Shown here piece by piece: positions 43,412 through 54,449 of a stretch of DNA of 64,000 nt. This stretch comes from Tranquillimonas sp964472855 (GTDB lineage: Bacteria; Pseudomonadota; Alphaproteobacteria; Rhodobacterales; Rhodobacteraceae). The first letter of the stretch is position 1, and each line of letters opens with the position of its first letter. The translations under genes and the position numbers were made by a program. The stretch is taken from NCBI GenBank assembly GCA_964472855.1, contig CAYYMJ010000004.1, positions 25,281-89,280 of the forward strand, in the 5' to 3' direction. Below the pieces are notes generated by a model. It was not told the DNA's origin and made no database searches. It worked only from the letters and a program-made list of their open reading frames with translations.

Positions 43412-43470
43412 AGGCCGTGTCTCCTTCAGAAATGGATCGGGCCCGTGCCTAACAGAGCGGGATCAAAGGC

Positions 43471-43944
43471 TCAATCCCGGGTCCAGCCCGATGCGCCGGG
43501 CCGGCGTGGCGCCGACGGGGCAGGATCGGCGATTTCCTCCCACTCGCCCTCGACCGTGCCAGCCCCCGGCGCGGCGCCGCGAAAGCCGGCCGACTGAACC
43601 CGCATCCGGCGGCGCGCAGCGGCGATCGCAAGGTCGCGAAACCGGGGCACCAGCAGGGCAAACCCGACAGCATCGGTAAAGAACCCGGGGGTCAGCAGCA
43701 GCGCGCCGGCGAACAGGATCATCGCGCCATGGGCCAGCGGCTCGGTCGGGTCGCGCAATTCGTTGAAGCTGCCCCGCAGCTGCGACAGCGCCGCGGCGCC
43801 CTGGCTGCGCACCAGCCATGTGCCCGCGACCGCGGTCACGATCACGATCGCCAGCGTCGGCAACAGGCCAATCGCACCCCCGACGGTGATGAACAGCGCA
43901 ATCTCGATCAGCGGCACTGCCAGGAAGGCGACAAACAACCACAT
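43471..43944 (-). CDS. fxsA: FxsA-family membrane protein
   Basis: A 157-residue inner-membrane protein with four hydrophobic segments in the first 110 residues; VPLIEIALFITVGGAIGLL and GALLLTPGFFTDAVGFALL are the family blocks. FxsA of E. coli relieves phage T7 exclusion by F; the basic role is unknown. The C-terminal tail is soluble and Arg/Gly/Pro rich. It shares an upstream region with the Tim44-like gene (divergent) and precedes secB. Confidence 0.88.
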   Translation of the reverse strand: MWLFVAFLAVPLIEIALFITVGGAIGLLPTLAIVIVTAVAGTWLVRSQGAAALSQLRGSFNELRDPTEPLAHGAMILFAGALLLTPGFFTDAVGFALLVPRFRDLAIAAARRRMRVQSAGFRGAAPGAGTVEGEWEEIADPAPSAPRRPGASGWTRD

Positions 43945-44046
43945 CTTGAACACTCCTTGCCGGGCGCAGAGTGGACTCGGCCTGCCCCCTCCCCTATCTA
44001 GTGTCTGGCCGCAAAGGCACCAACCCCAAGCCGTAACGAGGTTTAC

Positions 44047-44715
44047 ATGAATTCTGCCGTCATCCAGCTCCTGGTCCTGGCAGGCATTGCTGTTTTTCTG
44101 ATCCTGCGGCTGCGCAACGTGCTTGGAAACCGCGACGGTTTCGAAAAGCCGCCGGTGACAGGGCCGGCGCCCGTTGACGAACGGCGGCAGGCCCGCGGCA
44201 AATTCGAGGTCATCGAAGGCGGCCCCGACCACGATATCACCGACCATACGCCCGAGGGGTCCGACAGCGCCAGGGCGCTGGCCGCCATGAAGCTGGCCGA
44301 GCCCACGTTTTCGGTGACCGAGTTTCTGCAGGGTGCCCGTGGCGCCTATGAGATGATCCTGGTGGCCTTTGAGCGCGGGGATATCGACAGCGTCCGGTCC
44401 TTTCTGGCCAACGACGTGGCGGCGGTTTTCGACGAAGTGGTCGCCACCCGCGCCGCCCAGGGCCTGCACATCGATGCCGATTTCGTGGGCGTCCGCGAAA
44501 TAGCGCTGCATGGCGCGACATTTGACCGCAGCAGCGCGCAGGGCGAGGTTACCGTGCGCTTCATGGGCGAACTGACCTCGGTCGTGCGCGACGCCAGCGG
44601 CGCCACCGTCGAAGGCAGCCCCACCGACATCAAGCGCCAGCGCGACATCTGGACCTTTGGCCGCAAGATGGGATCGAACGATCCCAACTGGCAACTGGTC
44701 GCCACCGGGGAATGA
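44047..44715 (+). CDS. Tim44/TimA-like membrane-anchored protein
   Basis: A 222-residue protein with an N-terminal membrane anchor (residues about 5-22) and a C-terminal Tim44-like domain (about 85-222: TEFLQGARGAYEMILVAFERGD...). In alphaproteobacteria such proteins are ancestors of mitochondrial Tim44 and may help at the membrane export or import machinery; the role is not firmly established. It is 1 nt upstream of mltA and forms the unit timA-like / mltA / smr. Confidence 0.88.
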   Translation: MNSAVIQLLVLAGIAVFLILRLRNVLGNRDGFEKPPVTGPAPVDERRQARGKFEVIEGGPDHDITDHTPEGSDSARALAAMKLAEPTFSVTEFLQGARGAYEMILVAFERGDIDSVRSFLANDVAAVFDEVVATRAAQGLHIDADFVGVREIALHGATFDRSSAQGEVTVRFMGELTSVVRDASGATVEGSPTDIKRQRDIWTFGRKMGSNDPNWQLVATGE

Positions 44716-44716
44716 C

Positions 44717-45748
44717 ATGCGGGCGCTTGGGGCGGCAGTCCTGGCGCTTTGGGCCGTGACGGCCGCGACCGGGACATCGGCCGCGCCGCAGTACCGCATT
44801 CTGGAATTCGACGATCTGCTGAGCTGGAAAACCGACGATCACGCCGCCGCCCTGCAGGTGTTTTCCCAGACCTGCGGCGACATGCGCGACGCGGAATGGC
44901 AGGCCGTGTGCCGCGTTGCCGCGCGCCAGCCCGCCGCCCGAACGTTTTTCGAGCTGTTCTTTCGCCCAGTGCTGGTAACCGACGGCGCGCCGATGCTGTT
45001 CACCGGTTATTTCGAGCCTGAACTGAACGGCAGCCGCGAACCCGACGAGACCTTCAAATATCCCATATACCGGCTCCCGCCCGAGCTTCGAGACGGCGAC
45101 CTGTGGAACACCCGTGCCGAGATCGAAACCCAGAACCTGCTTGGCGGGCGCGGGCTGGAGATTGCCTGGGCCGACAACCCGGTCGATGTGTATTTCCTGC
45201 ATGTTCAGGGGTCTGGCCGCATCCGGCTGACCGACGGCACGGCGATCCGGGTCGGCTATGCCGGCATGAACGGGCGCGAATACCGGTCGATCGGGCAGGA
45301 ACTGGTGCGCCGCGGCGTTTACCAGCCGCACCAGGTGTCGGCACAGGTCATCCGCAACTGGGTGGGCCGCAACCCGGTCGATGGCCGCGCATTGCTGCAG
45401 CATAATCCCAGCTATGTCTTTTTCCGCGAACTCAGCAACGTGGCGCCGGAAAACGGCCCGCTGGGGGCGATGAACCGGTCGATCACGGCCATGCGCTCGG
45501 TCGCGGTCGATCCGCGCTATACGCCGCTGGGCGCGCCGGTCTGGATTGAAAAGGGCGGGCTTGGGCCGCTGCGCCGGCTGATGGTGGCGCAGGACACCGG
45601 GTCAGCCATCAAGGGCGCGCAGCGGGCCGACATCTTTTTTGGCACCGGCGACGAGGCCGGGCGCAAGGCGGGGCGGGTGCGCGACCCGGGGCGGATGATC
45701 GTGCTGATGCCGATCCGGCGTGCCCAGGAACTGGCGCTGGGCGCCTGA
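44717..45748 (+). CDS. mltA: Membrane-bound lytic murein transglycosylase A
   Basis: It cleaves peptidoglycan glycan strands. The 343-residue protein starts at ATG 44717 and has an N-terminal signal (about residues 1-23) without a lipobox Cys, unlike the E. coli lipoprotein. The MltA domain includes FTGYFEPELNGSRE and VDVYFLHVQGSGRI; the C-terminal 3D domain contains VAQDTGSAIKGAQRADIFFG with the conserved Asp residues. Confidence 0.94.
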   Translation: MRALGAAVLALWAVTAATGTSAAPQYRILEFDDLLSWKTDDHAAALQVFSQTCGDMRDAEWQAVCRVAARQPAARTFFELFFRPVLVTDGAPMLFTGYFEPELNGSREPDETFKYPIYRLPPELRDGDLWNTRAEIETQNLLGGRGLEIAWADNPVDVYFLHVQGSGRIRLTDGTAIRVGYAGMNGREYRSIGQELVRRGVYQPHQVSAQVIRNWVGRNPVDGRALLQHNPSYVFFRELSNVAPENGPLGAMNRSITAMRSVAVDPRYTPLGAPVWIEKGGLGPLRRLMVAQDTGSAIKGAQRADIFFGTGDEAGRKAGRVRDPGRMIVLMPIRRAQELALGA

Positions 45749-45751
45749 GCG

Positions 45752-46357
45752 ATGGGCCGCCGAACCCGAGAACTGCGCCCCGACGAGCGGGACCTTTGGC
45801 AACGGGTTGCCCGCACCGCCACGCCGCTGTCCGGCAAGGCCCGTGCGCCGCTGTCAGCGCCCGACCCCGAACCCGGGCGCGCCGCGCCGCCAGCCAAAAA
45901 GCCGGCGACCTGCCCCATTCCGGTCTTTCGCATCGGCGAAAAGGCGGGGCAGGGCGCGGCAACGGTGGATCTGGTGCCCAGCATCGCCGACAGCCTTGGC
46001 CGGCAAAGCCCGGCCATGGACCGCAAGGCGTTTCTGAAGATGAAGCGCGGCAAGCTGACTATCGACGGACGGGTCGACCTGCACGGGCTGACCCTGGCCC
46101 AGGCGCAGCCGCGCCTGACGGCCTTTGTGCTGCAGGGCCATGCGGCGGGGCACCGGCTGGTTCTTGTCATCACCGGCAAGGGCAAGGACAAACCCGATGT
46201 CGGCCCGATCCCCGAACGCCGGGGGGTGCTGAAGAATCAGGTGCCACAGTGGCTGACCGGCCCGGCGCTGCGCCACGCCGTGATGCAGGTGACCGAGGCG
46301 CACCGCAGCCACGGCGGCTCAGGCGCCTATTATGTCTACCTGCGCCGCGCCCGGTAG
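45752..46357 (+). CDS. Smr-domain protein
   Basis: A 201-residue protein with a C-terminal Smr domain (about residues 100-200) showing VDLHGLTLAQAQ and ITGKGK, as in MutS2-type nicking endonucleases and the small Smr proteins. The N-terminal part is Pro/Arg rich and probably disordered. It begins 3 nt after mltA. Its 3' end overlaps that of the convergent MFS gene by 39 nt. Biological role unknown. Confidence 0.88.
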   Translation: MGRRTRELRPDERDLWQRVARTATPLSGKARAPLSAPDPEPGRAAPPAKKPATCPIPVFRIGEKAGQGAATVDLVPSIADSLGRQSPAMDRKAFLKMKRGKLTIDGRVDLHGLTLAQAQPRLTAFVLQGHAAGHRLVLVITGKGKDKPDVGPIPERRGVLKNQVPQWLTGPALRHAVMQVTEAHRSHGGSGAYYVYLRRAR

Positions 46358-47563
46358 GTGCCGCCGCGCCCGGCGCAGGGCGGTCAGCAACAGCACGCAG
46401 ATGCCGACAAACACCAGCGCGATGCCGCCCATCTGGTCGGGAAAGTCGATGCCCCGGTCGATCAGCATGCCGGTCAGGGCCGGGCCGATGGCCGAGCCCA
46501 GCACCATCAGCGCCATGGCCAGAGCCTTGATCGACCCCATGTGGCGGGTGCCATAGAATTCGGCCCAGAACGCATTGGGAACCGTCGCGTTCATGCCGCC
46601 CGACAAGGCCATCAGCGCCATCGCCACCCCGGCAAGGCCCAGGCTGGTGGTCGCGCCGGCCAGTGCGAAACCGGCGGCAAAGAATATCTGGTAAACCGCC
46701 ATCAGCAGGCCGGACCCCCAGCGGTCGATAGCCCAGCCGCTGACCACCATCGCCAGCACCGCCGACGCGGTGAAGACCGGGAACAGCGCCACCAGTTCGA
46801 CATGGGCCCAGCCCCGAACCTCGGCGGTGTGCACCTGCTGAAAGAAAAAGGCGGTGACAAAGGCCGATGGCGCAAGGATCGCCGGCACCATGCACCAGAA
46901 CAGCCAGTGGTGCAGCGCGTCGCGCCGGGTCCAGTGGCGGTTATCCATGCCGGCCGCCGCCGACAAGGCCGTCACCGACTGCGGCGTGCGTTCCAGCCGC
47001 AACAGCCGAATCGTTACCGGCACCGCCAGCAGAGTCAGCCCCGCCGCGACAACCCACAGCGACCGCCAGCCCACCAGCGCAAGCAGTGCCACAAAGCCGA
47101 GCGGCAGGATCGCCTCGCCCAGCGAATAGCCAAGCCCGGCGATCGACAGCGCGCGCCCCCGGGTCTTCACGAACCAGCGGGCCATGGCGACAGAGGCGAT
47201 ATGGCTGGCCATGCTCTGCCCGGTAAACCGCAGCAGGAAGATCACCACCACCAGCGCCCAGACCGCCGGCACCGCGGCCATGGTCAGGCAGGCCAGGCTA
47301 AGCCCGACCAGCACCACCGGGCCCAGCACCCGCACGCGGTAATGGTCAGTCAGCACCCCGGCCCAGATCATGACCACCGCCGAGCCCAGCGTGCCGGCGG
47401 CGTAAATGCCGCCCCATGCGCCGTGGCTCAGCCCGAATTCGGCCCGGATTTCGCCCGCGAAGATCGAGATGAAGAAGGTCTGGCCAAAGCTGGATGTGAA
47501 GGTCAGCAGCAGACCCGCGCCCAGAAAGGGCGCGTTTTCGCGAATGAAATCCAGGGTGCGCAT
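46319..47563 (-). CDS. MFS transporter
   Basis: A 414-residue major facilitator with about twelve hydrophobic segments. The family motif between helices 2 and 3 reads WAGVLTDHYRVRVLG. The second repeat has GWAIDRWGSGLL. No substrate can be proposed. It is downstream of hslU (60 nt) on the same strand, and its 3' end overlaps the Smr gene (convergent). Confidence 0.88.
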   Translation of the reverse strand: MRTLDFIRENAPFLGAGLLLTFTSSFGQTFFISIFAGEIRAEFGLSHGAWGGIYAAGTLGSAVVMIWAGVLTDHYRVRVLGPVVLVGLSLACLTMAAVPAVWALVVVIFLLRFTGQSMASHIASVAMARWFVKTRGRALSIAGLGYSLGEAILPLGFVALLALVGWRSLWVVAAGLTLLAVPVTIRLLRLERTPQSVTALSAAAGMDNRHWTRRDALHHWLFWCMVPAILAPSAFVTAFFFQQVHTAEVRGWAHVELVALFPVFTASAVLAMVVSGWAIDRWGSGLLMAVYQIFFAAGFALAGATTSLGLAGVAMALMALSGGMNATVPNAFWAEFYGTRHMGSIKALAMALMVLGSAIGPALTGMLIDRGIDFPDQMGGIALVFVGICVLLLTALRRARRHLPGAAQVDIIGA

Positions 47564-47623
47564 CCGCCCACATTCCCCGCATTGGCACGGAATGAAAGCG
47601 AATTCGCCGTGGCTCAGGCGGTG

Positions 47624-48934
<1,311 letters not shown>

Positions 48935-48946
48935 GTCATGTCCAGT

Positions 48947-50020
48947 CTAATGCGCGGGCGGCAGATAGGCCCGGGCCCCGCCCAGCGGCAGGAAGTTCAG
49001 GATGGCGGCGCGAATGCGGGCCCAGAAAGCGCCCAGCAGCACCAGAAACAGGCCCAGCCCGAGGATGAGAAAGGCAAAGCCCGAATCTTCAAGCGCCGGG
49101 TAAAGCGTCAGGATCACCGACACCACATAGGCAATCGCCGCCAGCAGAAAGCTGCGCCGGTCGATGACCACCGCGATAAGGGCGAAGGCTGCCATGACCA
49201 CAAGGATGCTGATTGACGCCGCCGTCGACCCCGACGACAGGATCGACAGCGCCACCGTGTTGATGATCATCGGCGCCGCCACCAGATGCAGCCAGAAGCC
49301 CTGGGCCGAGCGGCGGGTCACGCGATGCGGGTCCGAGCCGTCGAAATACATCGCCGTCGCAAAGGTGACGGCCCCCAGCGCCAGCGTCACCCAGGCAAAG
49401 CTCGATTCGGCGGAAAACACGAAGATGTCGGTAATGTCCTGCGGCGTGCCCGACCGGGTTGCCGCCGCGACCAGCGCCGTGACGAACAGCCCCAGCGCGA
49501 TCAGCGCCATGGCAAAGGGCACCTTGAAGCGCAGCCAGAACAGCAACAACGCCGCCACCGACAACAGGCCCGGCAGGATGAGCGAGGAAAAGTCTTCGAC
49601 CGCCAGCATGAAGATGTCGGCGAAATACTGGCCAAACCCAAAGGCCGCGTTGGCCGTGAACATCAGCGTCAGCAAGATCGCCGGCCCGATCATGCGCCGG
49701 TAGCGGATGAAATATTCGGCGATCAGCCAGATCAGCCCGGCGGTCAGCAGGCTGTAATAGGTGGCAAGGCTTTGCCACGCCATCAGCTGGTCAAAGATGG
49801 CCCAGGCCGCGACACCGACCCAGCCGGTCGACAGGATCAGAAGGCCGACCATGATGAAAATCTCGTTAAAGCCGCGAAACAGCTCGAACGGTTCATCGCC
49901 CGGGTCCAGCCCTTCGCGGGCGCCGCGCCGGCTGTGGGCCAGCGCGGTCAGCGATGCCGCCTGACGTTCGTTGATCAACCCCGAGGCAACGGCGGCACGA
50001 ATATCGTCGGTGTCGATCAT
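48947..50020 (-). CDS. Predicted multi-pass membrane protein between hslV and hslU
   Basis: A 357-residue protein with a soluble N-terminal stretch (residues 1-50, INERQAASLTALA) followed by about ten hydrophobic helices. It resembles the DUF2157 type of predicted membrane proteins, but I am not certain of this. No enzyme motif is seen. The ATG at 50020 has GGAG upstream. It sits 12 nt before hslU and 59 nt after hslV and may be cotranscribed with both. Confidence 0.8.
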   Translation of the reverse strand: MIDTDDIRAAVASGLINERQAASLTALAHSRRGAREGLDPGDEPFELFRGFNEIFIMVGLLILSTGWVGVAAWAIFDQLMAWQSLATYYSLLTAGLIWLIAEYFIRYRRMIGPAILLTLMFTANAAFGFGQYFADIFMLAVEDFSSLILPGLLSVAALLLFWLRFKVPFAMALIALGLFVTALVAAATRSGTPQDITDIFVFSAESSFAWVTLALGAVTFATAMYFDGSDPHRVTRRSAQGFWLHLVAAPMIINTVALSILSSGSTAASISILVVMAAFALIAVVIDRRSFLLAAIAYVVSVILTLYPALEDSGFAFLILGLGLFLVLLGAFWARIRAAILNFLPLGGARAYLPPAH

Positions 50021-50079
50021 GGGCTCTCCGGCCGGGGGCAATTTTTCGTCGAAAAATTGGGGAAGGCTTCCCGAAAGCC

Positions 50080-50637
50080 TCAGCTTTCCAGCGTTTCGAC
50101 GGTCAGGTTTCCGTTGGTATAGACACAGATATCGGCGGCAATGGCCATGGCGCGGCGGGCCACATCCTCGGCGTCGCGGTCGCTGTCCATCATGGCGCGG
50201 GCCGCGGCCAGCGCGAAATTCCCGCCTGAGCCGATGGCCGCCACGTCATGTTCCGGCTCCAGCACGTCGCCAGCGCCGGTGATGACCAACAGGGCCGTGC
50301 CGTCGGACACGATCAGCATGGCTTCGAGGTTGCGCAGATACTTGTCGGTGCGCCAGTCCTTGGCCAGTTCGACCGCTGCGCGCTGCAACTGGCCCGGCGC
50401 CGCTTCGAGCTTGGCCTCGAGCCGTTCCAGCAGCGTGAAGGCATCGGCGGTCGAGCCGGCGAAACCGGCCAGAACCTCGTGCCCGCCGGGTTTCAGGCGC
50501 CGCACCTTGCGGGCCGATCCCTTGATCACGGTCTGGCCAAGGCTGACCTGGCCGTCGCCGGCGATGACCACCTTGCCGCCCTTGCGCACCCCGATGATCG
50601 TGGTGCCGTGCCAGCCGGGGAAATCCTTGTCACTCAT
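50080..50637 (-). CDS. hslV: HslV peptidase subunit of the HslVU protease
   Basis: A 185-residue threonine protease subunit. From ATG 50637 (GGAG 7 nt upstream) there is a short propeptide (about 11 residues, ending HG), after which the mature chain would begin TTIIGVR, exposing the catalytic Thr. Other core blocks are VVIAGDGQVSLGQTV and KVRRLKPG. Longer in-frame starts to 50715 are unlikely. It follows trxA after an intrinsic terminator. Confidence 0.94.
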   Translation of the reverse strand: MSDKDFPGWHGTTIIGVRKGGKVVIAGDGQVSLGQTVIKGSARKVRRLKPGGHEVLAGFAGSTADAFTLLERLEAKLEAAPGQLQRAAVELAKDWRTDKYLRNLEAMLIVSDGTALLVITGAGDVLEPEHDVAAIGSGGNFALAAARAMMDSDRDAEDVARRAMAIAADICVYTNGNLTVETLES

Positions 50638-50712
50638 TCGCATTCTCCGCCGTTCCGGGCAAATATGGCTAGGCGCGGGCGTATTACAAGCCGCGCCGCC
50701 GCGGCCGGCCCG

Positions 50713-50740
50713 CAAAAGAAAAGGGCGCCCGAAGGCGCCC
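50713..50740 (-). terminator. Intrinsic terminator after trxA
   Basis: On the minus strand: GGGCGCC-TTCG-GGCGCCC-type hairpin (arms 50723-50729 and 50734-50740), then TTTTCTTTT. It lies about 20 nt past the trxA stop and separates trxA from hslV. Confidence 0.85.
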
Positions 50741-50760
50741 GTTTCCGAATTGCCGACCCG

Positions 50761-51081
50761 TCAGATCTCGGCTTCGATCCAGCTTTGCAGCGCCGCCTTG
50801 GGCGCCGAGCCGATCTTGTTCGACACCACCTGGCCGTCCTTGAACAGGAACAGGGCCGGGATGCCGCGCACCCCCATCTGGGCCGGCGCATTGGGGTTTT
50901 CGTCAACGTTGACTTTGACGATCTTCACCTTGCCGTCCATCTCAGAGCTGATTTCTTCCAGCGCGGGGCCGATCTGCTTGCAGGGCCCGCACCATTCGGC
51001 CCAGAAATCCACCACGACGGGCAGGGCCGATTGTCTGACTTCGCTGTCGAAAGTCGCGTCGGTAACGGCGACGGTGGCCAT
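50761..51081 (-). CDS. trxA: Thioredoxin 1
   Basis: A 106-residue general disulfide reductase. The active site WCGPCK is at about residues 30-35, with the cis-Pro GIPALFLF strand following. It lies 35 nt downstream of addA on the same strand, closed by an intrinsic terminator. So it is probably the last gene of the addB-addA unit. Confidence 0.95.
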   Translation of the reverse strand: MATVAVTDATFDSEVRQSALPVVVDFWAEWCGPCKQIGPALEEISSEMDGKVKIVKVNVDENPNAPAQMGVRGIPALFLFKDGQVVSNKIGSAPKAALQSWIEAEI

Positions 51082-51116
51082 GTGCGTATCTCCTGCATTG
51101 GCGTTGGAGGGTGAAC

Positions 51117-54100
51117 CTAGGAAGGCCGGGCAGGCCCGTCAAGGGACGCGCCCGCCCGCAACAGCGCCGCCGCCACGTTGTCGGCCGACAGCGGCATCAG
51201 GGTTGCGGTCGCCGTCCACAGAATGGCGGTTTCGACACGCTGGCCGGGAAACACCTGCGCCAGCGCCGCCGCATAGGCTCCCATTTGCCGCAAGATGCCT
51301 TCGGGCACGTCTTTTTCCTGCGTCGGGACGGCGCTGTTGGATTTGAAATCAACCGCCAGCACCCGGTCAGCGGACAGATCCAGCAGGTCGATCACGCCGC
51401 CGATGCGCCGCCCGCCCAAGGCAGACAAATATGCGTGAACCGGCACCTCGCGCAGGGTTTCGGGCGCCATCAGCGCCGCCAGATGCGGTGCCGACATCAC
51501 CGCGGCGACCTGCGCCAGCAGCGCGGCGGCGGTTGCGGGCGGCGCCGCCGACAGGATGCGGCCGGCGGCGGCGTCGCGCTGGTTGGCGGGCAGGGGGGGC
51601 AACTGTTCCAGCAGCCGGTGGATCAGGCTGCCGTCGCGCAGGGCCTCGGGCGATTCGAGCGTGCCTGGCAGGGTCTTGGCGCCGCCCAGGTCCGATGGTG
51701 ACAGCGGCGGCGCGGGCCGGTCAGGCGGCGGTGCCGGCCGGTCGACCCAGACGGGCAGGGCGGCGGGCGCCGCCGCGCCGGCAGTGGCCGGGCCGGCGGG
51801 CGCGGGCCATGGCGCCTGCGCGATTCGCCGGCCTTCGCCAAACGGCGTGTCGAGCGTGCCGGTCACCGAGGCATCGAACCCGGCCGCGACCCGGTTGTAC
51901 CAACAGTCTTCGGGCGGGTCGTCCTTGCCCCTTGCCCCGGCGACGATCAGCCAGTTTTCGGCCCGCGTCATGGCGACATACAGCAGGCGCTGGTCTTCCT
52001 CGTCGGCGCGGCGGCGTTCCGCCTCGAGACAGTCGCCCACCAGTTCCGAGGCCTGGTCGGCACTGGCCCGCCACAGCGCCGTGCCGTCCGGCCCGTGCAG
52101 CACCGGCCCGCGTTCAGAGCGCAGCCGTGCCGTGGTGTCGGGCAGGATGACGATCGGCGCCTCAAGTCCCTTGGCCCCGTGCACCGACATCACGCGGATC
52201 TTGCCGCCCGACTGGTCGACCTGGCGCTTGACCGAAATGTCGCTGCTGTCGAGCCAGCCAAGAAACCCGGTCAGGCTGGGCACGCCGCGGGATTCGCAGG
52301 CCAGCGCCTGGGTCAGCAGAACGTCGATGCCGTCGGCGGCCTCGGGGCCAAGCCGGCCCAGCAGGCGTTCGCGGCCCCGGTGGCGCAGCAGCAACCGCTC
52401 GATCAGCTCGTAGGGTCGCAGAAAATCGGCGGCGTTGCGCATGTCTTGCAGCATGTCGCGGGTTTCGGCGTGGTCGCTGCGACCGCGAAGCTCGGCCCAC
52501 AGGAAACGCTCGGTTCGGCCGTGGGCCAGGCGGAACAGGTCATCCTCGGACCAGCCAAACAGGGGCGAGCGCAGGGCCGTGGCCAGCGACAGGTCGTCTT
52601 CGGGCAGGGCCAGAAAGCTCAGCAGCGCCTTGATGTCGCGCACCGCCAGTTCGGCGGCCAGCTTCAGCCGGTCGGCCCCGGCAATGGCCAGCCCGGCGCG
52701 TTTGCAGTCGGCGATGATCAGGTCAAACAGGCCCATGCGTTCGCGGCTGCGCACAAGGATCAGGAAATCGCCTTCGTGCACCGGGCGGCTGCTGCCGTCG
52801 TTCCGCGGGATGCGGGTGCCGCTGTCGATGGTCGTGCGGATGGTGTCGGCGATGGCCCGGGCCAGCAGGCTGGCGGCGGCCGAGGGCAGAACCCGGTCGC
52901 GCGGGTCGAACCACGGCCGGTCTTCGGGCATGTCGTCGGACTGGGCGAGCGGCCACAGGTCGACCCGACCGGGCAGGCGGTCGTGAAACGGAATGTGCGC
53001 CACCGTCTGGCCCAGCCCCGGCAGGTCACCCAGCGCGGTGTCGACGATGCCCAGAACCGGCGGCGCCGAGCGGAAGGAATGGCGCAGTTCAAGCTGCACC
53101 AGCCCGGTGGAATGCGACAGCGCGTCGTCAAACCGGGCGCGCATACGGTCAAAGGCGGCGGGGTCGGTGCCCTGGAAGGAATAGATCGACTGCTTGTGAT
53201 CGCCGACCACGAACAACGTGCGTTCGCCCGGGTCGCTGCGGCCGGCGCCGGCGGTGATCTCGCGCGCCAGATGCGCGATGACATCCCATTGCGCCGGGCT
53301 GGTGTCCTGCGCCTCGTCGACAAGGATATGGTCGATACCGCCGTCCAGCCGGTACAAAACCCACTCGGCCACCCCGGTCCGGCCCAGCAGGTCGCGGGCG
53401 CGCAGGATCATGTCGTCATAGTCGATCCAGCCGCGCGCCAGCTTGGCCTGGTCATAGTTGCGCAGGAATGTCGTGGCAAACGCCTGCAGAGCCAGCGTGT
53501 TTTCAAGGTCGGTCGCGGCGGCAATCTTTTGGTGCGCCGCGAAGACGCGTTCGGCAAACTGGTCGTATGTCGCGGCAAGGTCGGGGTGCGATTTGCGCCG
53601 GGCCGCGGCGGGCAGCCTGGCGCGCGGCGTCATCGTCCCGGTCAGGAAAGCGGCGGTGAAATCGGCGAACCGGCCCGACGTGATTGCCGTCTGGCAACTG
53701 GTGGCAAAGGTCTGCTCGGTCTTGTTGCCATCGGCCAGCGCCTGCACAAGTTCGGCCAGCCCGGCGGTGTTGCCGGTGACCGATGCCGCGATGCTGTCGG
53801 GGGTGTCGCCGTCGGCCAGCCCGAACAGCCGAAGGGCAGCCGCGCGACCCAGCGGCGAATCAAACCGCGCGCGGTTGCGCCGCACCGCGTCTGTCAGCGC
53901 GGCAAGGTCGCCCCGCCCCATCAGCGCCGAGATATCCGCCAGCCCGTCGCCGCGGGCCATGTCGTCAAGCACTTGCGTCGCAAGCTCGGCGCTTTGGCCG
54001 TCGTCCATCTCGGCAAACTGCGGCGAGACCCCGGATTCGAGCGGAAAGCGGCGCAGCACGGCGGCGCAGAACGAATGGATGGTCTGGATCTTCAGCCCGC

Positions 54101-54449
54101 CCGGCGTGTCGACCGCGCGGGCAAACAGGGTGCGCGCCCGCAGCAGCGCCGCATCGTCGGGCGCCGGTGTGATGCCCAGCGCCGCCAGCTTGGCGCGCAA
54201 GTCATCGTCGGGCGCCATCGCCCAGTTGCCCAGCCGCTTGAACAGCCGGTTCTGCATTTCGCTGGCGGCGGCCTTGGTGAAGGTCAGGCACAGAACGTTG
54301 CGCGGCGGCGTGCCGGCCAGCAACAGCCGCGCCACCCGGTCGGTCAGCACCCGGGTCTTGCCCGATCCCGCGTTGGCCGACAGCCAGGTCGAGGCGCGGG
54401 GATTGGCGGCCTGTATCTGGCGGGCGCTGGCGTCGTCGATTGGCGTCAT
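51117..54449 (-). CDS. addA: AddA helicase-nuclease subunit
   Basis: The UvrD-like helicase and nuclease subunit of AddAB, which processes double-strand DNA ends for recombination (alphaproteobacterial form). The 1110-residue protein starts at ATG 54449, overlapping the addB stop. The Walker A ANAGSGKTRVLTDR, VDEAQDTS and MSVHGAKGLEAP helicase motifs are present, and the C-terminal nuclease has VLAVDFKSN. Confidence 0.94.
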   Translation of the reverse strand: MTPIDDASARQIQAANPRASTWLSANAGSGKTRVLTDRVARLLLAGTPPRNVLCLTFTKAAASEMQNRLFKRLGNWAMAPDDDLRAKLAALGITPAPDDAALLRARTLFARAVDTPGGLKIQTIHSFCAAVLRRFPLESGVSPQFAEMDDGQSAELATQVLDDMARGDGLADISALMGRGDLAALTDAVRRNRARFDSPLGRAAALRLFGLADGDTPDSIAASVTGNTAGLAELVQALADGNKTEQTFATSCQTAITSGRFADFTAAFLTGTMTPRARLPAAARRKSHPDLAATYDQFAERVFAAHQKIAAATDLENTLALQAFATTFLRNYDQAKLARGWIDYDDMILRARDLLGRTGVAEWVLYRLDGGIDHILVDEAQDTSPAQWDVIAHLAREITAGAGRSDPGERTLFVVGDHKQSIYSFQGTDPAAFDRMRARFDDALSHSTGLVQLELRHSFRSAPPVLGIVDTALGDLPGLGQTVAHIPFHDRLPGRVDLWPLAQSDDMPEDRPWFDPRDRVLPSAAASLLARAIADTIRTTIDSGTRIPRNDGSSRPVHEGDFLILVRSRERMGLFDLIIADCKRAGLAIAGADRLKLAAELAVRDIKALLSFLALPEDDLSLATALRSPLFGWSEDDLFRLAHGRTERFLWAELRGRSDHAETRDMLQDMRNAADFLRPYELIERLLLRHRGRERLLGRLGPEAADGIDVLLTQALACESRGVPSLTGFLGWLDSSDISVKRQVDQSGGKIRVMSVHGAKGLEAPIVILPDTTARLRSERGPVLHGPDGTALWRASADQASELVGDCLEAERRRADEEDQRLLYVAMTRAENWLIVAGARGKDDPPEDCWYNRVAAGFDASVTGTLDTPFGEGRRIAQAPWPAPAGPATAGAAAPAALPVWVDRPAPPPDRPAPPLSPSDLGGAKTLPGTLESPEALRDGSLIHRLLEQLPPLPANQRDAAAGRILSAAPPATAAALLAQVAAVMSAPHLAALMAPETLREVPVHAYLSALGGRRIGGVIDLLDLSADRVLAVDFKSNSAVPTQEKDVPEGILRQMGAYAAALAQVFPGQRVETAILWTATATLMPLSADNVAAALLRAGASLDGPARPS